Assembly: GCF_900148515.1 (NCBI RefSeq)
Contig: NZ_FRXN01000007.1
Location: forward strand, 84,237 to 148,236
DNA: 64,000 bases
Source: Algoriphagus zhangzhouensis
Lineage (GTDB): Bacteria; Bacteroidota; Bacteroidia; Cytophagales; Cyclobacteriaceae
Direction: 5' to 3'
Shown here piece after piece: positions 17,814-24,855 of this stretch (within the stretch, counting starts at the first letter, position 1; each line of letters starts with the position of its first letter). The notes under the pieces were generated by a model. The model was not told the DNA's origin. It did no database searches and worked only from the letters and a program-made list of their open reading frames with translations. The translations under genes were made by a program, and so were the position numbers.

Positions 17814-19076
17814 TTAATAGTGGCACTTAGCACATTCCAAACCTCCGATGTCTTTCACTTTCAAAGCATCTTTAGAGTCTGAGTGCAATTGAACCAATTT
17901 GTCATAGTACTCATTGCCCTGAGAATTGATCTCAGTATTTCTATGGCAATCAATACACCAGCCCATGGTCAAAGCCGAATGTTGCCTTACCACTTCCATT
18001 TCCTGAATTGGACCATGACAGGTCTGACATTCAATTCCTCCCACTTTCACGTGCTGTGAGTGGTTGAAATATGCCAAATCAGGAAGGTTGTGTACACGTA
18101 CCCATTCAATTGGTTTATTATTATCTACCGCATCGTAGATTTTCTGAATTTCTGGAGAGATACCATCTTTTCCTTGAACATTCTGAACGTGCGTGTGACA
18201 GTTCATACAAATGTTTGGAGATGGAATGTTTGCAGATCGGCCGATCTCAACACCAGTATGGCAATACTGACACTGGATCTCTAAGGTACCTGCATGCAAT
18301 GCGTGAGAGTAAGCGATCGGCTGAGTTGGAGCATATCCTTGCTGAACACCAACAGAATACAATCCGTCAATTGCTGTTTTAGCAACCAATGCAATAACCA
18401 ATGCTGTTACAATGATTACGAATCCATCGCTTTTCAAAAGTTTACCTAACTCAAATTTCTGAGAAACAAACTCTTTGTCGTCAGCATCAAGATCTTGCTT
18501 ATTGATGTACTTGGTCAAGACTGAGATAATCAATCCCAATACAATCAGGATCAATAACAACACAATCACAAGAACAACAACGATCACTGTCAAGTATTCG
18601 GTAGGAATACCTCCACCAGCAGCAACAGCACCTTCACCTCCTGCAGCTGTAGCAGCAGCAGCGGCTGGATCAACCTTATCACCAAATTCGATGTAAGAAA
18701 GAAGATTGTTCAAATCATCATCAGACAAGAAAGTGTGCGCAGGCATCACCGTGTTGTTGAACTCGGCAAACAATGCAGTTGCATACTCATCACCTGAAGC
18801 AATGACTGCAGAAGAGTTTTTGATAAAGCTCTTTGCCCATTCAGCGGATTGTCTATCAGTGACACCTCTAAGGGCTGGACCAATCATCTTTTGATCCAGT
18901 TTGTGGCAGGTTTTACAATTCGCGTTGAAGACTGATTTACCTGCTGCAATTGCTTCGTCGCTTTCGACTACTGCCGGATCTGCAGCAAAAACCTGCGTAC
19001 CGATCAAGAAGAAAAACAGCACTGCCAGCGTGTGGAAATTCAATCGAACCCCTACTAACGAGCGTTTGGATAACAT
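17814..19076 (-). CDS. actA: Alternative complex III multihaem cytochrome ActA with N-terminal monohaem domain
   Basis: A 420-residue cytochrome with six CXXCH motifs. The first (54-58, CKTCH) belongs to an N-terminal class I cytochrome domain after a signal peptide, with a Met ligand probably at 111 (TVMPAH). An Ala/Gly linker (137-156), a long membrane helix (161-188) and a second helix (217-236) follow. The five C-terminal sites at 269, 290, 350, 374 and 415 form the pentahaem ActA core. It is the first gene of the act/cta operon and lies behind a consensus promoter at 19121-19151. The extra monohaem domain joined to ActA could serve as a tethered electron carrier (inference). Confidence 0.95.
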   Translation of the reverse strand: MLSKRSLVGVRLNFHTLAVLFFFLIGTQVFAADPAVVESDEAIAAGKSVFNANCKTCHKLDQKMIGPALRGVTDRQSAEWAKSFIKNSSAVIASGDEYATALFAEFNNTVMPAHTFLSDDDLNNLLSYIEFGDKVDPAAAAATAAGGEGAVAAGGGIPTEYLTVIVVVLVIVLLLILIVLGLIISVLTKYINKQDLDADDKEFVSQKFELGKLLKSDGFVIIVTALVIALVAKTAIDGLYSVGVQQGYAPTQPIAYSHALHAGTLEIQCQYCHTGVEIGRSANIPSPNICMNCHTHVQNVQGKDGISPEIQKIYDAVDNNKPIEWVRVHNLPDLAYFNHSQHVKVGGIECQTCHGPIQEMEVVRQHSALTMGWCIDCHRNTEINSQGNEYYDKLVQLHSDSKDALKVKDIGGLECAKCHY

Positions 19077-19120
19077 ATTATAGCTAATTAAATAGTTTAA
19101 CCGGTTTTAAATAACCCCTG

Positions 19121-19151
19121 CAAAGGTAGTACCCGGGGTTTATTTTTCAAA
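19121..19151 (-). promoter_or_regulatory. Bacteroidota-type promoter of the act/cta operon
   Basis: On the minus strand TTTG (19151-19148) and TACCTTTG (19128-19121) are separated by exactly 19 bases, matching the -33/-7 consensus of the Bacteroidota housekeeping sigma factor. The predicted start of transcription, near 19114, leaves a leader of about 38 bases before actA. Confidence 0.85.
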
Positions 19152-19395
19152 CAAGAGATAATTTGGAATGACAAATCAAAAGGAATTCTAAATAAGCCCC
19201 TATTTTACTGATATTCAACTTTTTAAATAGATTAATATTCTAACTTATTTATTTAGAATCTTTATAAATAGAGGTGGCTTTGTGTCATTTTGGTACAGTT
19301 TGAAAAATCAAGAAAAACCTAAGTTTTTTTTTACCGTTCAAACAAAACTTGGCAGAAATAAATATCCGATTTTGCGAAAAAATCTCGATTCCATT

Positions 19396-19426
19396 TTTGC
19401 TTCAGAACCATTAATTCCTACATTTG
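19396..19426 (+). promoter_or_regulatory. Bacteroidota-type promoter of tRNA-Cys
   Basis: TTTG (19396-19399) and TACATTTG (19419-19426) are spaced by 19 bases, a perfect -33/-7 match. The predicted start, near 19433, lies about ten bases upstream of the tRNA 5' end. It is divergent from the actA promoter 245 bases away. Confidence 0.85.
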
Positions 19427-19442
19427 CATTCCGATTTCAACG

Positions 19443-19516
19443 GGTCGCGTGGCCGAGCGGCTAGGCAGAGGTCTGCAAAACCTTGTACAGCGGTTCGAAT
19501 CCGCTCGCGACCTCCA
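19443..19516 (+). tRNA. tRNA-Cys (anticodon GCA), CCA encoded
   Basis: A cloverleaf can be drawn by hand: acceptor stem GGTCGCG/CGCGACC, D stem GCC/GGC, anticodon stem GAGGT/ACCTT with loop CTGCAAA (anticodon GCA), T stem AGCGG/CCGCT with loop TTCGAAT, and discriminator T at 19513, which is the usual U73 of tRNA-Cys. CCA is encoded at 19514-19516. Its 3' half is the source of the degenerate repeats downstream. Confidence 0.95.
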
Positions 19517-19520
19517 TTTA

Positions 19521-19549
19521 AAAGCATCCTTCAAAGGGTGCTTTTTTTT
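19521..19549 (+). terminator. Intrinsic terminator of tRNA-Cys
   Basis: AAAGCATCC pairs with GGGTGCTTT (one G-T wobble) around TTCAAA, followed by a run of eight or more T, four bases past the encoded CCA. Confidence 0.9.
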
Positions 19550-19655
19550 ATTTCAGCCCAATTCTTCTTCAAAAAACCTTGGACAGCAGTTCGAACCTTC
19601 CTTGGAAGCATTGCTTGCCTGCTGAAGGCAGGTCCGCTATCGCGACCTCTATATA

Positions 19656-19684
19656 AAAGCATCCGTAAAGGGTGCTTTTTTTTA
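19656..19684 (+). terminator. Duplicated terminator in first tRNA-Cys tail repeat
   Basis: Same stem as the native terminator (AAAGCATCC/GGGTGCTTT, loop GTAAA) with an intact T run. It belongs to repeat copy 19573-19706 and would act as a backup terminator. Confidence 0.8.
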
Positions 19685-19789
19685 TTTCAACCCAATTCTT
19701 CTTTAAAAAACCTTGGACAGCAGTTCGAACCTTCCTTGCAAACGTTGTTTGCCTGCTGAAGGCAGGTCCGCTATCGCGACCTCCATTTA

Positions 19790-19818
19790 AAAGTATCCTA
19801 TAAAGGGTGCTTTTTTTT
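19790..19818 (+). terminator. Duplicated terminator in second tRNA-Cys tail repeat
   Basis: The stem is AAAGTATCC/GGGTGCTTT, where a base change (C to T) leaves a G-T wobble pair, so pairing is kept. The T run is intact. It belongs to repeat copy 19707-19841. Confidence 0.78.
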
Positions 19819-19886
19819 ATTTCAACCCAATTCTTCTTCAAAAAACCTTGGACAGCAGTTCGAACCTTCCTTGGAAGCCTTGCTAT

Positions 19887-20027
19887 TTTTCCGAATGTAG
19901 ACCTTCTATCTCATCCTTTATCAAAGCGATCCCTAAAATCAGGCATTAAAATAAAACCAGAATTGATCCGTGGAGACACGGATATGGGCTGTTGGGATGA
20001 TTTTCTTCGATCATCTACTTATAGAAA
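19887..20027. other. Gene-free stretch with one small inverted repeat
   Basis: After the last tRNA-tail fragment I see no credible gene. A perfect 7-bp inverted repeat, ATCCGTG/CACGGAT with loop GAGA, lies at 19966-19983; its role is unknown. Confidence 0.5.
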
Positions 20028-20052
20028 CAAAAAAGCATCTTTAAAAAGATGC
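20028..20052 (-). terminator. Intrinsic terminator after the barrel gene pair
   Basis: On the minus strand GCATCTT and AAGATGC form a 7-bp stem with a 4-base loop, followed by six T. It lies 26 bases beyond the stop of the barrel gene at 20078. Confidence 0.85.
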
Positions 20053-20077
20053 CATTTGATATTAGTTTCGTCAATTT

Positions 20078-20656
20078 CTATTTGATTTGATAAGCGACTT
20101 CGAACCTCAATCCAAATTCCATTACATTTCTTTTGCGACTTGGAAAATCATAAAGAATCACTCCATGTCTTTTGAAATTTGGAATTAGTGCAAAACGGAT
20201 TCGGTCTACCTGATACTTTCCTCCTACACCAATTTGATACCCGATCCCGCTTTGATTTAAATAATCACTATCAGAAAGCTGAAAATCAAAAACGGGTCCA
20301 GCTGTGACAAAGCCAAAAGGGAGGAATGAATAGCTTCCTAAGACTGGGATAGACAATAATGAGAAGTCCTCCGTTCTTACCGGTAAATCCAAACCCGGAG
20401 CAGGAGTGATAATATGGTCTGCTTTAGCAGAATAGATCCCCGTATGCAATTCCCATTTTTCATTCCAGGATTTGGAAAAATTCAAACCAAGAACCCGATA
20501 TTTCTGAAGGTCAAGACTTGCTCCTCCGTATGTCTCAGATTGATCAACTAGTGCACTTGAAATCTCCACATGAGTTCCAACTCTCAAAGAAGATTGAGCA
20601 ATGGAAATTGACAAAGCCAAAAAGAAAGAAGCAGCTATGAGAAAAGTCTTTTTCAC
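20078..20656 (-). CDS. Outer-membrane beta-barrel protein (paralogue B)
   Basis: A 192-residue exported protein with a signal peptide (cleavage near ISIAQ) and alternating hydrophobic and polar strands ending in an aromatic-containing C terminus, the pattern of small Bacteroidota porin-family barrels. It shares several stretches with the gene just upstream (20681-21271): VTAGPVFDF versus IAAGPVFDFG, QSGIGYQIGVGGKYQ versus QSGVGFQGGIGGHYQ, and a VRF/IRFALIPN-type strand. This indicates tandem duplication. The ligand is unknown. Confidence 0.75.
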   Translation of the reverse strand: MKKTFLIAASFFLALSISIAQSSLRVGTHVEISSALVDQSETYGGASLDLQKYRVLGLNFSKSWNEKWELHTGIYSAKADHIITPAPGLDLPVRTEDFSLLSIPVLGSYSFLPFGFVTAGPVFDFQLSDSDYLNQSGIGYQIGVGGKYQVDRIRFALIPNFKRHGVILYDFPSRKRNVMEFGLRFEVAYQIK

Positions 20657-20680
20657 ATCAACTAAAATTAAAAGAACAGC

Positions 20681-21271
20681 TTATTTACTTCCTAACTGGT
20701 AAGCCATTCCAAATTGAATCCCAGAAAGTCCCACTCTTCCATTGACGTCCAATTTGTCACCTCCGAAAGCTCTGTGCATTTTCACATTGGGCATTATGGT
20801 AAACCTTACTCTACCTGTTTGATAATGACCACCAATTCCACCTTGGAAACCAACACCAGATTGATCAAAAGAACTATCCCTTTCCCCAAAATCAAAAACA
20901 GGTCCTGCAGCTATAAAAACAAATGGTAATGGGTAAAACTTCATTTGAACCGGGATGGAGTAAATAGAAATATCTGCATAAGAATGGGGTTCAACCCCTT
21001 CTCCATAATCTGCATTGATCATCACCTCACCAGATCCATGGATCAAGCCACTTTGGACCTCCCATTTTCTCCCAATTCGTTTAGCTACTGAAACCCCAAC
21101 TTCCTGGAAATATTTTTTAGCATAAAAAGCAGAACCACAAGCCATAGGGCTTGAATCCACCAATTCAGCCCTATTGGCTCCATAAGATACGCCAGCCATG
21201 AAAGGATTTTGAGCAAAAGTAATCCCTGAAGAGATAAAAAAAACAAACAATAAGGTGTATAGGTTTTTCAT
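20681..21271 (-). CDS. Outer-membrane beta-barrel protein (paralogue A)
   Basis: The frame opens at 21328, but the ATG at 21271 places a normal signal peptide (MKNLYTLLFVFF, cleavage near TFAQ) at the N terminus, so I chose it (196 residues). The body has repeated amphipathic strands and the same central motif as its downstream paralogue (AAGPVFDFG, QSGVGFQGGIGG). Two lie in tandem with a 24-base gap, probably as one transcript, and end at the terminator at 20028-20052. Function unknown; a third, more distant barrel protein is at 33581-34192. Confidence 0.75.
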   Translation of the reverse strand: MKNLYTLLFVFFISSGITFAQNPFMAGVSYGANRAELVDSSPMACGSAFYAKKYFQEVGVSVAKRIGRKWEVQSGLIHGSGEVMINADYGEGVEPHSYADISIYSIPVQMKFYPLPFVFIAAGPVFDFGERDSSFDQSGVGFQGGIGGHYQTGRVRFTIMPNVKMHRAFGGDKLDVNGRVGLSGIQFGMAYQLGSK

Positions 21272-21324
21272 AGAATAAAATTTAGGTTTTAAGTAATACG
21301 AATCCAAATCCCATATTGCTACAA

Positions 21325-21352
21325 ACAAAAAACGCCGACATTTCTGTCGGCG
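21325..21352 (-). terminator. Intrinsic terminator of rpsA
   Basis: On the minus strand CGCCGACA and TGTCGGCG form a perfect 8-bp stem with loop GAAA, followed by six T. It lies 27 bases after the rpsA stop. Confidence 0.92.
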
Positions 21353-21379
21353 CTTCCTTTATTATCGATTAGAAAAGAA

Positions 21380-23137
21380 TTACTTCTTTCCTTCCATTTT
21401 CTCTTTCAATTCTGCCAAAGCATCCAAGTCACCTAGAGTAGACTTCTCTGCTGGAGAGTTGTCAGCTGCATCTTCCTTCTTCTTCACCGCTTTCTTAGCA
21501 GGCTTGATTTCTTCACGGAACATTGCAGTGTGAGACATAACGATTCTCTTATCATCTTTAGAGAATTCAGCTACTTTGAAGTCCAAAGACTCACCAACCT
21601 CAACTTGAGATCCGTCTTCTTTCTCCAAGTTTTTAGAAGTAGCAAATCCTTCTAGACCGTAAGGAAGTTCCAATACTGCACCTTTGTCGTTTTTAGAAAC
21701 AACAGTACACTTATGAACAGATCCTACAGGGAATACAGATTCGAAAGTATCCCAAGGATTTTCTTCCAATTGCTTATGACCTAGAGCCAATCTTCTGTTT
21801 TCAACGTCAAGTTCCAAAACAGCTACTTCTAGCTCGTCTCCAACTTTAACAAACTCAGATGGGTGCTTGATTTTCTTAGTCCAAGAAAGGTCAGATACGT
21901 GAACCAAACCATCAATACCTTCTTCCAATTCAAGGAACAAGCCGAAGTTAGTCAAGTTACGAACCACACCTTTGTGCTTAGTACCCACAGCGTACTTAGT
22001 ACCCATATCTTCCTTAGTCCAAGGATCTTCGGTCAATTGCTTGATACCCAAAGACATTTTTCTGTCATCCTTGTCCAAAGTCAATACTACAGCTTCGATT
22101 TCGTCTCCTACTTTCACGAAGTCTGCAGGGTTTCTCAAGTGCTGAGACCAGCTCATTTCAGAAACGTGGATCAAACCTTCTACACCTGGAGCCAATTCCA
22201 AGAACGCACCGTAGTCAGCTACGTTTACGATCTTACCTTGTACTTTGGATCCAACTTCCAAGTTGCCAGCCAAAGAATCCCAAGGATGAGCAGTCAACTG
22301 CTTCATACCCAAAGAAATTCTCTTCTTGTCATCATCAAAGTCAAGAACAACGATCTGAACTTTCTGATCAAGCTGCAATACCTCTTCTGGATGGTTGATA
22401 CGTCCCCAAGAGATGTCTGTGATGTGAAGTAGACCATCTACACCACCCAAATCGATGAATACACCGAAGTTGGTCATGTTCTTGATCACACCTTCCAAAA
22501 CTTGACCTTTCTCTAGGTTGTTTAGGATCTCTGCTTTTTGCTTCTCGAGATCTTTCTCGATCAACACTTTGTGAGAAACGACTACGTTATCGTTAGCGTG
22601 GTTGATTTTCACCACTTTCACTTCCATTTTCTTACCTACATAGATATCGAAATCTCTGATAGGCTTCACATCGATCTGAGAACCTGGCAAGAAGGCTTCT
22701 ACACCGTAGATATCTACGATCAAACCACCTTTGGTTCTTCTCTTCACAAGACCTTCGATTACGCTATCATTTTCAAATGCGCTCTCGATATCCTGCCAAG
22801 CACGAACGATTTTTGCTTTTTTACGGGAAAGGATCAACTGACCCAAAGCATTCTCCTGCTCTTCGATGAATACTTCTACTTCGTCACCAGGCTTGATTGA
22901 TTCCAAATCACGGAATTCGTTCAATGGTACCAAACCGTCGGATTTGAAACCGATGTTGATGATCACGTCCTTGTCGTTCACACCTACTACAGTTCCTTTG
23001 ATCACTTCTTTCTCAGTGATCTCGTTCAATGTACCTTCGTACATTTGAGCCATTTCCTCACGTTGCGCTTTGGAATAGCCTTCTCCGAATCCTTTGGTTT
23101 CGAAGTTTTCCCAGTTAAAATCTGAATTATTAGACAT
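21380..23137 (-). CDS. rpsA: 30S ribosomal protein S1
   Basis: A 585-residue protein with about six S1 RNA-binding repeats. Clear repeats include LEGVIKNMTNFGVFIDLGG, VQGKIVNVADYGAFLELA and HKGVVRNLTNFGLFLELEEG, each followed by the GL(L/I)HVSD/E-type strand. The C terminus is Lys/Ala/Glu-rich and low in complexity. S1 helps the ribosome bind mRNA, which matters in a phylum with weak Shine-Dalgarno use. It is monocistronic here: an upstream -7 box lies at 23251-23258 and there is a terminator at 21325-21352. Confidence 0.96.
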   Translation of the reverse strand: MSNNSDFNWENFETKGFGEGYSKAQREEMAQMYEGTLNEITEKEVIKGTVVGVNDKDVIINIGFKSDGLVPLNEFRDLESIKPGDEVEVFIEEQENALGQLILSRKKAKIVRAWQDIESAFENDSVIEGLVKRRTKGGLIVDIYGVEAFLPGSQIDVKPIRDFDIYVGKKMEVKVVKINHANDNVVVSHKVLIEKDLEKQKAEILNNLEKGQVLEGVIKNMTNFGVFIDLGGVDGLLHITDISWGRINHPEEVLQLDQKVQIVVLDFDDDKKRISLGMKQLTAHPWDSLAGNLEVGSKVQGKIVNVADYGAFLELAPGVEGLIHVSEMSWSQHLRNPADFVKVGDEIEAVVLTLDKDDRKMSLGIKQLTEDPWTKEDMGTKYAVGTKHKGVVRNLTNFGLFLELEEGIDGLVHVSDLSWTKKIKHPSEFVKVGDELEVAVLELDVENRRLALGHKQLEENPWDTFESVFPVGSVHKCTVVSKNDKGAVLELPYGLEGFATSKNLEKEDGSQVEVGESLDFKVAEFSKDDKRIVMSHTAMFREEIKPAKKAVKKKEDAADNSPAEKSTLGDLDALAELKEKMEGKK

Positions 23138-23250
23138 AATAGTGATAACCCTGAATTCCCATCAGTCAGCGGGTCAGTCGACTGCGGGTTTTTAGTTGTA
23201 AATCAATGCTTTAGGACTACCCAAAACACTCCGCTCACCCGAACGGACTG

Positions 23251-23258
23251 CAAAGGTA
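23251..23258 (-). promoter_or_regulatory. Probable -7 element of rpsA
   Basis: The minus strand reads TACCTTTG, identical to the actA -7 box, but the -33 region at the 19-base spacing is poor (no TTTG). The predicted leader of about 107 bases contains the 10-base palindrome CAGTCGACTG (23175-23184, approximately). Confidence 0.55.
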
Positions 23259-23350
23259 CTGATTTTCTGCGATTTCTAGAAAACTCCATTAAAAATTCTA
23301 AGAATTTATCCTCAATAAGAACTCTCCCGAATTATCTTCTCATTAAACAC

Positions 23351-23384
23351 AAAAAAGCCCTCCAATAAAATTGAAGGGCTTTTT
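23351..23384 (-). terminator. Intrinsic terminator after the first SusCD pair
   Basis: AAAAAGCCCTTCAAT and ATTGGAGGGCTTTTT pair on the minus strand with one G-T wobble and a short loop, followed by T residues. It lies 21 bases past the susD-like stop. Confidence 0.88.
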
Positions 23385-23404
23385 AATTTCCAAACTGGAT
23401 TAAA

Positions 23405-24841
23405 TTACCAATTCGGGTTTTGAGGCAATAGATTGGGATTGATATTAATCTCTGCTTGTGGAACTGGCCACATCAAAAGCTTTTCATCAAAAACTCGCTC
23501 ATGGGAAGGCACACTCTTTACACTTTCCATAGCCTCTTTCAAATCTTCAGCACCATATCTTAACAGGTCAAAGTAATGATGGCCTTCAAATGCCAACTCT
23601 ACTCTTCTTTCTCTTTTGATAGCCTCTCTCATTTCTTCTTGAGAAAGTCCTTCAGGTAGATTCTCCAAAGTTGCACGATTACGGATTTTGTTTACCGCAT
23701 CGTATGCAATAGAAGTTGGTCCATTTAATTCATTCTCAGCTTCCGCTATTGTCAATATAATTTCAGCATATCGAAGAACGACGAAATTCGCATCACCATC
23801 TCCAGTCACCATTTCATCAGGAATTACTCCTTTGATCGCAGCGTATCCCGTCGGAGTCCTTACTCCTGAGAAAGCAATACCTGCAAACTCCTGCCCATCT
23901 TGAAGAACAGTTGCATCTTTTCTGATATCACCTTCTTCAAAAAAGTCAACAAACTCCTGAATCGGATGGTAAGATCCTGCACCAAAAGCTGGTATTGCTC
24001 CAGAGCTTGAATTGAAAGAACTACCAACACCATTGGTTCCGGTATTTCCTAAAAACTGAACTTCGAAAATTGATTCGGTGGAGTTATTCTCCTGACTTGG
24101 CAAGAACATAGAAGCAAAGTTTTCAGTAGCCAATAAATCGTAACCAAGTGATGTAACCTGATTTGCAGCAGCAATAGCTTCAGCATACTCCTTATTATAT
24201 AGATGAACTCTTGCTTTCAATGCCAATGCTGCACCTTTGGTAGCTCTGCCCATTTCAGAACTTCCATAAGCTTCCGGAAGACTGGAAGCCGCACTTTCCA
24301 AATCACTTTTTATTAAATCCAAAACAGCTGATTTTGGATCGCGGGGTACCAAAGACTCTTCAATAGTTTGTTCTGAAATTACCAAAGGAACATTACCATA
24401 AAGATTGGTCAAATGGAAATAAAACAAAGCTCTCAAAAACTTCGCTTCACCGATCACTCTAGCTTTCAATGTCTCATCCATTGTGATAGCCGGCACATTC
24501 AAAATCACTTCATTGGCACGAACGATACCTTCATATGATTTTTTCCAAATATTTCTCGGCCATACACTTGATGCATCAAACCCTCTTCCTTCACTAATCT
24601 CTAAATAATAGCTAAAAGAATATTGGGAATAGGCATTGTCAGCTATCGCATCAGTATGTCTCATAAACTCCCGATACATATGGTTATCTGCCAATACATT
24701 GTATACACCATTGATGCCTAAGATTGCATCATCTCCAGTTGCCCAAAACTGAGGGGCACCGATTGAATTGAGCGGATATCGCTCCAGGTCTGCACATCCC
24801 AAAGTAAGAATGAGCATGAATAGTCCTATATATTTTTTCAT
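23405..24841 (-). CDS. RagB/SusD family nutrient-binding lipoprotein
   Basis: A 478-residue SusD homologue, the lid of a SusCD importer on the cell surface. The signal peptide ends in a lipobox-like LTLGC near residue 16. The N-terminal region carries FWATGDDAILGINGVYN and the TPR-like RALFYFHLTNLYGNVPLV. The C-terminal region carries VVLRYAEIILTIAEAENEL and ERRVELAFEGHHYFDLLRYG, all SusD signatures. It follows its SusC partner by 14 bases. No glycosidase, sulfatase, peptidase or regulator accompanies the pair, so the substrate is unknown. Confidence 0.92.
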   Translation of the reverse strand: MKKYIGLFMLILTLGCADLERYPLNSIGAPQFWATGDDAILGINGVYNVLADNHMYREFMRHTDAIADNAYSQYSFSYYLEISEGRGFDASSVWPRNIWKKSYEGIVRANEVILNVPAITMDETLKARVIGEAKFLRALFYFHLTNLYGNVPLVISEQTIEESLVPRDPKSAVLDLIKSDLESAASSLPEAYGSSEMGRATKGAALALKARVHLYNKEYAEAIAAANQVTSLGYDLLATENFASMFLPSQENNSTESIFEVQFLGNTGTNGVGSSFNSSSGAIPAFGAGSYHPIQEFVDFFEEGDIRKDATVLQDGQEFAGIAFSGVRTPTGYAAIKGVIPDEMVTGDGDANFVVLRYAEIILTIAEAENELNGPTSIAYDAVNKIRNRATLENLPEGLSQEEMREAIKRERRVELAFEGHHYFDLLRYGAEDLKEAMESVKSVPSHERVFDEKLLMWPVPQAEININPNLLPQNPNW

Positions 24842-24855
24842 TTTGATTTTTGGGA

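Larger units (their letters stand above)
19477..19886 (+). repeat. Tandem degenerate copies of the tRNA-Cys 3' half plus terminator
   Basis: The native tail (19477-19572: anticodon arm end, T arm, acceptor 3' side, terminator) is followed by copies at 19573-19706 and 19707-19841 and a broken copy from 19842 to about 19886. The copies have a period of 134-135 bases, against 96 for the native tail. Each keeps AAAACCTTG, CAGTTCGAA, CGCGACCTC and the terminator hairpin with its T run. The extra 38 bases lie within the T arm, directly after TTCGAA, and contain an inverted repeat (CCTGC/GCAGG). None of the copies can fold as a full tRNA, because the 5' half is absent. Confidence 0.9.

Noticed and set aside
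19424..19759. Plus-strand open frame of 111 codons across tRNA-Cys and its repeats
   Set aside because: It reads through a tRNA and terminators, and the repeated peptide is only the translation of tRNA-tail repeats.
19569..19841. Minus-strand open frame of 90 codons over the tRNA-tail repeats
   Set aside because: It is antisense to the repeats and terminators, with no start context or protein-like composition.
21863..22432. Plus-strand open frame of 189 codons
   Set aside because: It lies antisense to rpsA and arises from its repeated S1 codons.
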